Source of the DNA: Alphaproteobacteria bacterium | Lineage (GTDB): Bacteria; Pseudomonadota; Alphaproteobacteria; Caulobacterales; Caulobacteraceae | Length of the DNA stretch: 47,157 nucleotides | Assembly (NCBI GenBank): GCA_018826515.1 | Contig: JAHKAM010000023.1 | Span: 1-47,157 of the forward strand | Direction: 5' to 3' | Shown here: positions 1 through 8,175 of the stretch, piece by piece | How the letters are laid out: each line of letters begins with the position of its first letter | Position numbering within the stretch: the first letter of the stretch is position 1 | The notes under the pieces: generated by a model | Seen by the model: the letters and a program-made list of their open reading frames with translations, nothing else | Databases searched by the model: none | Told to the model about the DNA's origin: nothing | Program-made: the position numbers and the translations under genes

Positions 1-868
<868 letters not shown>

Positions 869-918
869 GGCCAAAACTCCTGTGGCCCGGAAGGGGGCGT
901 TGGTCAGCTATAGAATTC

Positions 919-992
919 TGGAGCGGGTAGACGGAATCGAACCGACATATTCAGCTTGGAAGGCTGCTGTACTACCATTGTACTATACCCGC
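919..992 (-). tRNA. tRNA-Gly (anticodon TCC)
   Basis: Cloverleaf of 74 nt including an encoded CCA. The acceptor stem is GCGGGTA/TACCCGC, the discriminator is T, and the anticodon loop is CTTCCAA with TCC at 958-960. The T-arm carries GGTTCGATTCC. Its first 37 nt, from the 5' end to the end of the anticodon loop, are repeated exactly near 25.65 kb, so this gene appears to be a junction product: the 3' half is ancestral and the 5' half was supplied by the inserted DNA. It is still structurally intact. Confidence 0.97.
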
Positions 993-993
993 A
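956..993. repeat. Left attachment-type repeat (38 bp, 5' half of tRNA-Gly)
   Basis: Identical over 38 bp to 25646-25683 in the same orientation. It spans one base upstream of the tRNA 5' end through the last base of the anticodon loop. The bases flanking the two copies differ on both sides (c/t on the left, a/c on the right), which fixes the limits of identity. Confidence 0.9.
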
Positions 994-1109
994 AAATCAA
1001 CGACTTAAAGTTCAGATTGAGGGTCACCTGTCTCTGTTCTGGCTCCCGCGCCCGATCCTCGCGGTCGTTGGGTGGCGGGTTCTGACAGAGCCCAGCAAAT
1101 CTTTCAAGA

Positions 1110-1500
1110 GCGCACCGGGCAAGATCCCTGTTTCTAAGGCGCACAGCAGAGTTAAGCTGGTGTGGCGGGTACTGGATCACCGCCGGTTCCGCAGGGTCGT
1201 GTCGGTACCCATCGGCGCCGATCCCAAGACCGTCGGAAAGCGGGTGAGCAGGTTCAGTCTGAAGGCGCGACGAAGCGCTCCTCGCGTCCGCACATTGCAA
1301 GCCTTGACCGAACCAACAGTCCGGCAGCGAAACATGGCCCAGCGCCGCCGACGCCTCACCTCGGGGCTGAACAGCCAGGACCGGGTCGGACACCTGCGCG
1401 TTGCGCACTTTCAGCACAGCAGTCAGTTCCGATCACGCCTATCGGAGTCGCTGATCTGCGGCGGGTCGCTGTTGGCGGCGTCGAATTCTTCTAGAGCCGG
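1110..1500 (+). pseudogene. Decayed IS481-like transposase N-terminal fragment
   Basis: No intact gene occupies 994-1600. In one forward frame a helix-turn-helix-like piece reads ADPKTVGKRVSRF. After a frame change it continues SEGATKRSSRPHIAS, and further on QRRRRLTSG. This series resembles the N-terminus of IS481-type transposases common in Caulobacterales (PKTV.KWV.RF..EG...RSSRPH...ALRRQR.TG). Frames break at least twice and the DDE catalytic part is missing. The match is by eye and the fragment is short, so other helix-turn-helix sources are possible. Confidence 0.4.
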
Positions 1501-1568
1501 CAAGGAGGACTACATTGAGGGGTTCGGTAGTGGTGACTGTTCGGATCGGTGACGCCTCCCCTCATGAA

Positions 1569-1594
1569 CTCCGTGCCGTGGAAGTTTCACGGAG
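1569..1594 (+). promoter_or_regulatory. Hairpin covering the ribosome binding site of the cupin gene
   Basis: CTCCGTG (1569-1575) and CACGGAG (1588-1594) form a perfect 7-bp stem with a 12-nt loop. The downstream arm contains most of the Shine-Dalgarno GGAGG (1591-1595) of the gene starting at 1601. A folded mRNA could mask the ribosome site. Function is inference only. Confidence 0.3.
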
Positions 1595-1600
1595 GGTTCG

Positions 1601-2023
1601 ATGCGAACGCTCGGCTGGATCCTGATCGCCGCCGTCGGCGTAGCGCTAGCGCCGACTGGTGTCGCAGGACAGTCCGCCAGGATCTTCGAGGGCCCCATCC
1701 CGGCGGCCCCAGGCTATGAGATCGAGAGCGTCATCTTCGAGATCGCGCCGACGCGTTCGACGGGTCCCGCGACAACCGTGGGCATGACCGGACACACGCA
1801 TCCTGCGTCGACCTATGCTTATGTCCTTTCGGGGACGGTCATCTCGCGACTGGGTGATGGTCCGGAGCAGACGTTCGTCGCTGGGCAAAGCTGGAGTGAA
1901 CTCCCCGGTGAGGCCCATTTTATAGTCAACGCCAGCCCTACAGAACCAGCCCGATTGCTGGTGACCTTCATTCACGCAACTGGCGCCGCTCCGTTGATTC
2001 ACCCGCTTGTCCCGGACAACTAA
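1601..2023 (+). CDS. Exported cupin-domain protein
   Basis: 140-aa protein with a signal peptide (hydrophobic residues 5-20, likely cut after GVAG) followed by one small cupin barrel. The metal-type motif 1 is GHTHPASTYAYVLSG, with His65 and His67. Motif 2 is represented by SELPGEAHFIVNAS. The usual motif 1 glutamate is not evident. Small exported cupins of this kind are generally of unknown substrate. GGAGG lies 5 bases before the ATG, partly within a hairpin. The gene stands alone on the plus strand between two transposase relics, which fits accessory DNA. Confidence 0.8.
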   Translation: MRTLGWILIAAVGVALAPTGVAGQSARIFEGPIPAAPGYEIESVIFEIAPTRSTGPATTVGMTGHTHPASTYAYVLSGTVISRLGDGPEQTFVAGQSWSELPGEAHFIVNASPTEPARLLVTFIHATGAAPLIHPLVPDN

Positions 2024-2037
2024 GGTCGCCCGTCCCG

Positions 2038-2739
2038 GGTGCTGTCCGGTAACTCCGCCAAGTCGAGAGCCCCCTGCCCTGCCCACGGTCAGACAACCGC
2101 AGCGGGCCCGGCGGACACCACGTCGGCGCCGAAGCGGCGAAGGGTGAGTCTGCTGATCAGATGGCTCTGAATGTTGAAGGCGTTGGTGATCGCCGCGTGG
2201 GATGATGAGGGAATGTCTGGGTCGAGGCTCAGGAATTGAACCGCTGCTGGCGTTCCCCTCGTCGGATCGGACGGTGGGTTCTCCGCTCGACTGTTCTTCC
2301 GCAGCCACCCTGGGCGTTGCAGGCATCTCAGGTCCACCTGGTCGAGACCCGCGTCTCAGGACAGCAGGTCGCCCGTCGTGATCATCTCCGGCTCGACGAG
2401 GTAGTTGTACAGCAGACCTCGAAGCAACCTCAGCGCCGCCTCTGTGCCTCGCCGGCGATGAACCACGAGATCCAGATTCTTGCGCTCGTCAGCGGCGGCG
2501 CGACACAGCTTTCCGCCGATCCTCCCGACCAGATTGTCCAGGCCCCAGCACAGCGAAGGAGTCGGGCGTTGACGCTTCGAATGCCTCGCGATCAAGAGCT
2601 CGAATTTGATCGCCCAGCAGCGGAAGGTCTCATGGCGTCGCCCAGAGAATTGGCGCCTTTCGTGAGAGCGAACTGGTTCTTCCGGCCACTCAGAAACGCA
2701 GACAACGTCGTTTTGTAGAAATGATTGCAAGACTGCACC
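2038..2739 (-). mobile_element. Degenerate IS6-family insertion sequence
   Basis: About 700 bp of relic on the minus strand. The first frame (2730 down to 2356) contains FRCWAIKFELLIARHSKR, then WGLDNLVGRIGG at the position of the first catalytic Asp (family WHLDE), then LDLVVHRRRGTEAALRLL and VEPEMITT. A second frame (about 2295 down to 2092) contains NSRAEN, the region of the catalytic Glu, then HAAITNAFNIQSHLISR, the typical IS6 C-terminus. Candidate imperfect terminal repeats are GGTGCTGTCCGGTAA at 2038-2052 and the reverse of 2725-2739 (GGTGCAGTCTTGCAA). The frames are broken, so it is inactive. Confidence 0.75.
2092..2730 (-). pseudogene. IS6-family transposase pseudogene
   Basis: Remains of a DDE transposase. 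The N-terminal two thirds lie in one frame that ends at a stop near 2356. The C-terminal part lies in another frame, and internal material appears scrambled between RAEN and HAAI. The piece from FRCW to MITT aligns by eye with the family core through the first Asp. At least one frameshift and one stop separate it from the RAEN/HLISR end. It is shorter than the roughly 230-265 residues usual for the family and cannot be functional. Confidence 0.7.
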
Positions 2740-2751
2740 GGATTATCGACC

Positions 2752-2979
2752 ATGAAACTAAGAGCACAGATCACCATAGACATTCTGGCGAACGATTTCG
2801 TCGATGCAGCGGAGCACCAGCGCCGGATCGAGGTCCTTATGCAGGCGGTCCAGCAAGAGTATCATCAGGCCGAACTGATGTTCAGGGAGCGCCGCGATCG
2901 GCCCCTTCGCGGCAATCAAGTCGCGGCGGAACCGCGGTCCGTGCACTATACCGGGCGAATGCACGAGTACGAGCAGTGA
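2752..2979 (+). CDS. Small conserved-looking protein, unknown function
   Basis: 75-aa protein starting MKLRAQITIDILANDFVDAA, with a C-terminal basic stretch. No signal peptide or membrane segment. I do not recognise a named family. It begins just downstream of the IS6 relic. Its TGA (2977-2979) overlaps the GTG start of the MarR-type gene (2976), so the two are probably translated together. That coupling is the best evidence that it is real and suggests a role with the regulator. Confidence 0.5.
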   Translation: MKLRAQITIDILANDFVDAAEHQRRIEVLMQAVQQEYHQAELMFRERRDRPLRGNQVAAEPRSVHYTGRMHEYEQ

Positions 2980-3404
2980 GGAAGGCAAGTATTGCCCGCA
3001 GACGAAGGAACAGTTGCCTGCAAGCCCTCGAATTCGCGCGGACATTTTCAAACGCCATGACCCTCAGGGACATCATCGCCTTCTTGTATGTCGCCGAAAA
3101 CGAAGGGCTCAATCTAAAGGAACTCGCCTACACTTGCGGGTTCACTGACTCGACCGCGTCGAGGACGGCGCGCTCCCTTGCGGCGGCGGGGTCACGAGAT
3201 GCGCTGCCGCCGGCATTCGGCCTGCTTGAAGTACGCCTCAATCCCGCAGACCGGCGGGGACGGACCCTGCATCTGACGGAGGCCGGTCGCCGCCTCCGCG
3301 ATCAGCTGGATGACGCCATCAACAGCGCTGTGCCCATATTGGCGCCGGAGGCAGCCAAGGCGACCTGCCGCCTGCCTGGGGACGCGGCGCCCCGATCAAT
3401 ATAG
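2976..3404 (+). CDS. MarR-family winged-helix regulator
   Basis: 142-aa protein with a GTG start overlapping the stop of the small upstream gene (GTGA). The winged helix spans roughly residues 28-110: TLRDIIAFLYVAENEG, then the recognition helix region LKELAYTCGFTDSTASRTARSL, then a wing with NPADRRGRTLHLTEAGRRL. The last segment (DRRGRTLHLTEAG) is the most typical MarR signature. The C-terminus is short and Pro/Arg-rich. It probably acts as a dimeric repressor of a nearby gene. Its target is not clear; the neighbouring MocR gene is convergent. Confidence 0.75.
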   Translation: MRKASIARRRRNSCLQALEFARTFSNAMTLRDIIAFLYVAENEGLNLKELAYTCGFTDSTASRTARSLAAAGSRDALPPAFGLLEVRLNPADRRGRTLHLTEAGRRLRDQLDDAINSAVPILAPEAAKATCRLPGDAAPRSI

Positions 3405-3431
3405 TCTTGGGGGCCTGCGCCCCTCCCGGCC

Positions 3432-4943
3432 TCAGTAGGGCGTGCGCGATCCCGCCAGCTGCGAGATCAGCGCCGCGAGCTTGTCCGCCGCCCGAACCAG
3501 CTGGCTCGGGGTATAGCCTGCGAAGCCCAGCAGAATCCCCCGCTCGCGATGGGGCTGTTCGGACAGCATCGCCATGGGAGTCAGTTCGATGCCCTTCTCA
3601 CGGGCCCGAAGGACGAGTTCCTGCGGATCCAGAGAGGGCTCCAGTCTGGCGACCACGTGAAGGCCCGCCGCGTTGGGTTCAAAGTGAAGCCAGGGCGCCA
3701 GGCGCGGCGCGACCTCATCGAACATGACAGCCCGGCGCTCCCGGTACGCTACCCGGCAGCTGCGAAGATGAGTGTCCAGCCATCCTTCCTCGATGAAGTC
3801 GCACAGGACCATCTGGTTGGGGACGCTCGGGTATCCATCGATCCGGCTTCGCAATAGGGCCAGGGTTTCCACGAGTGCGGTCGGGACGATCAGGAAGCCC
3901 ATCCTCAAGGCCGGGAACAGCGATTTGTTGAACGAATGAGCGTAGATCACGCGCTCCCCCCCCGGTTCGGCGGCCAGGGGCAAGGACGCCTCTTGGTCAA
4001 ATCGATACTCGGCGTCGTAGTCGTCCTCGAAGATCCAGGCATTGGCCTGCTTCGCCCATTCAAGCAGGGCCGTCCGACGGGACGTGCTGAGGCTGACACA
4101 GGTCGGGAATTGGCACTGTGGCGTCACCAACGCCATCCGGGCGCCCGGCGAAGCCAGCCGGCCGGCGGCGACATCGAGACCCTGCTCATCCACGGGCACC
4201 GGGATTGGCCGAAGGTGAGCGGCCTCGATGAGGGCCTTCGAACCGAAATAACCCGGATCCTCGATCCAGACATCGTCACCGGGTTTGGCCAGGGCCCGCA
4301 GGACAAGATCCAAGCCCGTTCTGATGCTTTGAGTGATGAAGACCTGGTCCGGCGTGCATGGCAACCCGCGAGCAATCCACATATGTTCGGCGATAGTCCG
4401 GCGCAGTTCGGAATAGCCCGCACTGGCGCCTTCACGCATAGCCGAACGTGACATGGCACCCCAACGCCGAGCCTGAATTCGCCGCCACGCATCCAGAGGA
4501 AAGAAGTCGAGGCCGGGTGGGCCCACATCAAACGGCAACATATCCGGGCCGTCGCGCAGGACCGCATGATGGGTTGCCTTGTGTTCGCCCGGCACCACGA
4601 CCCGGGACACATAGACGCCCGATCCGCGACGCGCCTCGACCCAGCCGTCCGCGGCCAACTGTTCCAGCGTCGCCGTCACCGTATTGCGGGATATTCCGAG
4701 ATCCTCGGACAGCACGCGTGACGCCGGCAAACGAGCGCCGGCGGCGAGAATTCCCCGAGCGATATAAAACCTGAGGGTCCGGTACAGCCGGGCCTGAAGC
4801 GTGCCTTCACCGGCCGGATCGAGTCGGATCAAGCGCAGGGCCCGCCGCGCTGCCCCAGCGCCCACGTCCTCCTCAATCGCCTCTGCGGTTGGACGGCCCA
4901 TCAGCGTCTCGAGATCAGTTGGTCGTCCGGAATGCCCAGCCAC
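3432..4943 (-). CDS. MocR-type regulator (GntR winged helix + aminotransferase fold)
   Basis: 503 aa. Residues about 48-115 form a GntR winged helix (ARLYRTLRFYIARGIL, LPASRVLSEDLGISRNTV, GSGVYVSR). Residues about 140-490 form a class I aminotransferase-like domain with the PLP lysine in SFNKSLFPALRMGF (Lys340) and FEDDYDAEYRF. Such proteins sense PLP or amino-acid-like ligands and act as dimeric activators or repressors. The usual TPxHQFPTG reads TPQCQFPTC here. A second in-frame ATG (codon 15) is an alternative start. It sits 111 bp downstream of a TonB-dependent receptor on the same strand, with a terminator hairpin between them. Confidence 0.9.
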   Translation of the reverse strand: MAGHSGRPTDLETLMGRPTAEAIEEDVGAGAARRALRLIRLDPAGEGTLQARLYRTLRFYIARGILAAGARLPASRVLSEDLGISRNTVTATLEQLAADGWVEARRGSGVYVSRVVVPGEHKATHHAVLRDGPDMLPFDVGPPGLDFFPLDAWRRIQARRWGAMSRSAMREGASAGYSELRRTIAEHMWIARGLPCTPDQVFITQSIRTGLDLVLRALAKPGDDVWIEDPGYFGSKALIEAAHLRPIPVPVDEQGLDVAAGRLASPGARMALVTPQCQFPTCVSLSTSRRTALLEWAKQANAWIFEDDYDAEYRFDQEASLPLAAEPGGERVIYAHSFNKSLFPALRMGFLIVPTALVETLALLRSRIDGYPSVPNQMVLCDFIEEGWLDTHLRSCRVAYRERRAVMFDEVAPRLAPWLHFEPNAAGLHVVARLEPSLDPQELVLRAREKGIELTPMAMLSEQPHRERGILLGFAGYTPSQLVRAADKLAALISQLAGSRTPY

Positions 4944-5002
4944 GCGTCAGCGTAACATCGACCGGCCTCGAAGCGGAAGGGCGGCCTTCCGGAGTCAGAA
5001 GA

Positions 5003-5033
5003 TCCGGAGGCCGCGCACCAGGCGGCCTCCGGA
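5003..5033 (-). terminator. Rho-independent terminator after TonB-dependent receptor
   Basis: Perfect 12-bp inverted repeat (5003-5014 and 5022-5033) with a 7-nt loop, about 20 bp beyond the receptor stop. On the minus strand it is followed by TCTTCTGAC, a weak pyrimidine tract. It would separate the receptor from the MocR gene. Confidence 0.6.
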
Positions 5034-5054
5034 CCATCACTGCGGTCCGCCAGA

Positions 5055-8030
5055 CTAGAAGTTGGCGGTGAGACCGAAGAAGACGTAGCGACCCATGGAG
5101 TCGTAGACCTGCGGGAAGGTGTTGCCGTTGCCGGTCGTACCCGTGCTGGTCGTCAGCTGAGGATCGTTATCAAGGATATTGTTGACGCCGGCGCGGAGGA
5201 CGACTGTGTCCATGACTTGCCACGTAGCCGCCAGATCAAGGTAGTTCTCGGCCTCGAAGTAGCGATCGATGCGGGCGCCGCCGTTGTTGAGCGAGCCGTC
5301 CGCCGTGAGCACCGCGACCTCGGCCTCACCGTAGTGGCGCCAGGTAGCCGAGATGTCGACGTTCCACGGCGTGAGCCAGGTAGCCCGGGCGCGGTGACGC
5401 CATTCAGGATTCGGCACACCACACTGGTTGGCGTAGAAGCCGGCGCAGTCGTAGACCGAACTGGCGCCGCCAAGACCGGTATCGGTGACCAGCTCATTCA
5501 GCAGCGTGCCGACGAACGACAGCTGCATCGAACCGAGGTTGGACGGACCCAGGTCCTCAAGGTCGAAACCATAGTTGGCGTTGAAATCCCAACCTGTATT
5601 GGCGAGACCACCGATATTCTGGTTCAGATCCTGAACCACGCCGGAACCGATCCACAACTGGCCGCCGACGTTCCGGGTGATGCGGTTGCAAGCGGCCGCG
5701 TCCGGAGTCGCCGAGTAACACAGTGCCAGGGTGTTGAGTGCGCCGACCGTCGAAACCAGCGAATCAACCTGAATGTCGAAATAGTCGACCGTCAGGTTAA
5801 AGGTCGGTGCGAAACTGGGCGTCCACACGAATCCATAGGTGAAGGTGTCAGCCTCTTCCGGGTTCAGATTCGGGTTGCCGCCGCCCAGCAGATTGTACTG
5901 GTCGGCCGGGCTGTCCAGCGCGCCGCTGGCCGATTGAACAGCGGTGACCTGGTGGGCGCCCCCGCCGATGCAGTTGGGGGCCACGGCGCCGGTCGAGGCG
6001 TCGCAGGGGTCCCGATCCGCATCGAACAGGCCGAAGCCCTGGGCGGAGAACAGTTCGATCACGTTCGGTGCGCGAACCGCGCGCGAATAGCTGGCGCGGA
6101 AGCGGATGTCCTCGACCGGGGCGTAGTCGGCGCCGATCTTGTAGGTGTCGGTGCTGATGTTCTCATACTCGGACCGACGGTAGGCGGCGTCAATCGAGGC
6201 CGAATAGGCCCACGGCTGATCGTCGGCCAGCGGGATCTGGATTTCACCGAAGACTTCGGCGACATCCGCGTCTCCCGACAAACCGATCGTCGGTCCCCCT
6301 TGGCCAGCGCCGTCGCCGGAGGCGAAGGCGGCGTCAGTGGTCGAGCCGAGGGCGTCGCGACGATACTCGGCGCCCAACGCGACCTGTACGGTCCGCGAGG
6401 CGGCCGGCATCGACCAGCCCGTATCGCCCGTGATGGCGGCGGTCACGACCTGCTGGGTCGTTTCACCGCGCTGGATCAGCGGGATCTGCACATAGTTCAG
6501 CGCCGCCTGTGTCACGCCGCCGACCACGAAGATGTCGTAGGGAACGCAGGTCGGGTCTGACCCGTCGACGACCGAGCGACAGGTAGGCGTGCCCGCCACG
6601 TCGACGACGTCGAGTGCGCGACCAAGACGGGTGGTCGAGAAGTCGTTGTTGTAGGTTCGCGCGAGGGCGACCCGCGAATACTGGGCGGCGACATCATAGT
6701 TCCAGCCCGGGGCGAACTCCCCTCGGACGCCGACGACTCCGCGATAGGACGTATAGTTCAGGTCGTCCTGCCGACCGCCGCCTTCGACGTTGCGACGGCC
6801 GATGTACATGACCCGGCGGGTGTCCGCCGCGATGTCGCCCGCGGTACAGCCGATCGTGCTCGCCTGTTGGGGCCCCAGCAGCGGGTTGCCGCAGTTGATC
6901 GTGTTGGTGCTGAAGAAATTGCCCGACGGCGCGATCTGGCTGACGGAGCGGTAGTCCGAGAACATCAGCTGGGCAAATACCTCGGCCTTGTCGTTGACTT
7001 CATAACGGCCGAAAGCGCCCATGGTGTAGCGCTCGTCCGGGCGTTGGTAGTAGTTCAAGGGGCCGTAGTTGTACTGATGGAGGGCGTTGTCGAACGGGAC
7101 AAAGGTCCGTCCGGCGCCGAGCGTTGAGTTGAAGCCGGGACCGCCGCCGAAGTCGGTGAACCGGCCGGGGAACGAGGTGCCCGAGCCACCGCAGGTAAAG
7201 GCCTGCGGCGTGGCGGCCGCCGCGTCGGCGATGGCGCAGGCCGAGTAGTCGCGGTCCGCCTGCAGGATCGGGTTGTTGTTCCGATAGCCGGCATAGGCCA
7301 GCAGATTCCCGCGGCCATCGGGCGATGACACGCCAAGGGTCACGTTCAGCGAGCGGCTTTCACCGTCCGAAACACTGTCGTCCGGGAGGGCGAACTGGGC
7401 TGGGTTGGTCGCGGCGCGACCCGCGATGACGGAGCGCAGGTTGCCGACGCCGTCGTAGTCGTTGTTGTGCTGATAGAAGCCGTACTGGGCGTCGAGCTGC
7501 AGGCCTTCGAAGTCCTTCTTCATGATGAAGTTGACAACGCCGGCGACCGCGTCCGAGCCATAGACGGCGGAGGCGCCGCCGGTCAGCACCTCGACGCGCT
7601 CCACCAGTTGCTCCGGGATCTGATTCAGGTCGGCGGCGGGGTCGTTCGGCGAGCCGTAGCCCATACGACGACCGTCGATCAGCACCAGGGTGCGCGACGA
7701 GCCTAGGTTGCGCAGCGACACCGTGGCCGTGCCCGACGCGCCGTTCGAGACGGTCGAGTTCTGGGCGGCGAAGGCTTGCGGCAGTTGAGCGACCAGGTCC
7801 TCGACCCGTGTCACGCCGGCGACATCAACGTCCTCGCCGGTCACCTGGGTGACGGGGCTGGTGGTGACGAGGTTGGACTGCGGGATACGCGAGCCGGTGA
7901 TGACGACGTCGCCGATTTCCTGGGTCGCCGGCGCGTCCTGCGCTTCCGCCGGCGTGGCGAACGGCAGTACGGCAGCCCCCGCAAGAAGGGTCGTGGCCAT
8001 AAGCAGCTGGCGAGTTTGAATCTTTCTCAA
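5055..8030 (-). CDS. TonB-dependent outer-membrane receptor
   Basis: 991 aa from a TTG start at 8030, chosen because AGGAG (8039-8043) sits 8 bases upstream and a signal peptide follows at once (LLMATTLLAGAAVLPFATPAEA). The mature N-terminus has the TonB-box-like EIGDVVITGSRI, then the plug (VEDLVAQLPQ, LVLIDGRRMGYG, VERVEVLTGGASAVYGSDAV, GVVNFIMKKDFEG). The C-terminal barrel has YSRAVRAPNVIELF and NPEEADTFTYG and ends in Phe. It imports a scarce substrate across the outer membrane using ExbBD-TonB. The substrate is unknown. A second, divergent receptor lies immediately upstream on the same strand. Confidence 0.95.
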   Translation of the reverse strand: MRKIQTRQLLMATTLLAGAAVLPFATPAEAQDAPATQEIGDVVITGSRIPQSNLVTTSPVTQVTGEDVDVAGVTRVEDLVAQLPQAFAAQNSTVSNGASGTATVSLRNLGSSRTLVLIDGRRMGYGSPNDPAADLNQIPEQLVERVEVLTGGASAVYGSDAVAGVVNFIMKKDFEGLQLDAQYGFYQHNNDYDGVGNLRSVIAGRAATNPAQFALPDDSVSDGESRSLNVTLGVSSPDGRGNLLAYAGYRNNNPILQADRDYSACAIADAAAATPQAFTCGGSGTSFPGRFTDFGGGPGFNSTLGAGRTFVPFDNALHQYNYGPLNYYQRPDERYTMGAFGRYEVNDKAEVFAQLMFSDYRSVSQIAPSGNFFSTNTINCGNPLLGPQQASTIGCTAGDIAADTRRVMYIGRRNVEGGGRQDDLNYTSYRGVVGVRGEFAPGWNYDVAAQYSRVALARTYNNDFSTTRLGRALDVVDVAGTPTCRSVVDGSDPTCVPYDIFVVGGVTQAALNYVQIPLIQRGETTQQVVTAAITGDTGWSMPAASRTVQVALGAEYRRDALGSTTDAAFASGDGAGQGGPTIGLSGDADVAEVFGEIQIPLADDQPWAYSASIDAAYRRSEYENISTDTYKIGADYAPVEDIRFRASYSRAVRAPNVIELFSAQGFGLFDADRDPCDASTGAVAPNCIGGGAHQVTAVQSASGALDSPADQYNLLGGGNPNLNPEEADTFTYGFVWTPSFAPTFNLTVDYFDIQVDSLVSTVGALNTLALCYSATPDAAACNRITRNVGGQLWIGSGVVQDLNQNIGGLANTGWDFNANYGFDLEDLGPSNLGSMQLSFVGTLLNELVTDTGLGGASSVYDCAGFYANQCGVPNPEWRHRARATWLTPWNVDISATWRHYGEAEVAVLTADGSLNNGGARIDRYFEAENYLDLAATWQVMDTVVLRAGVNNILDNDPQLTTSTGTTGNGNTFPQVYDSMGRYVFFGLTANF

Positions 8031-8124
8031 CCAAAATTCTCCTGATGTTTGAGTTCTGTCGGGCTCATGCCCTGGCGGGAAGACCGCATCCATGCAGCCT
8101 TGGTCCCGTCTTCTCCCCCGGATC

Positions 8125-8148
8125 GGAGCGGCTCGGATGAGCCGCTCC
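8125..8148 (-). terminator. Hairpin between the two receptor genes
   Basis: Perfect 10-bp stem GGAGCGGCTC/GAGCCGCTCC with a GGAT loop, about 28 bp past the upstream receptor stop. No T-tract follows on the minus strand, so it may act in RNA processing or stability rather than as a classic terminator. Confidence 0.4.
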
Positions 8149-8175
8149 GTCCAGCGATTTCCGCTCCGATGTTTC

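Noticed and set aside
983..1552. Long open frames on both strands between the tRNA-Gly and the cupin gene
   Set aside because: No ribosome sites, no family likeness over the full frame; the only likeness is a frame-switching transposase fragment, listed as a pseudogene.
5217..6560. 447-codon open frame antisense to the TonB-dependent receptor
   Set aside because: High-GC antisense frame; the minus-strand receptor with signal peptide, plug and barrel motifs explains the DNA.
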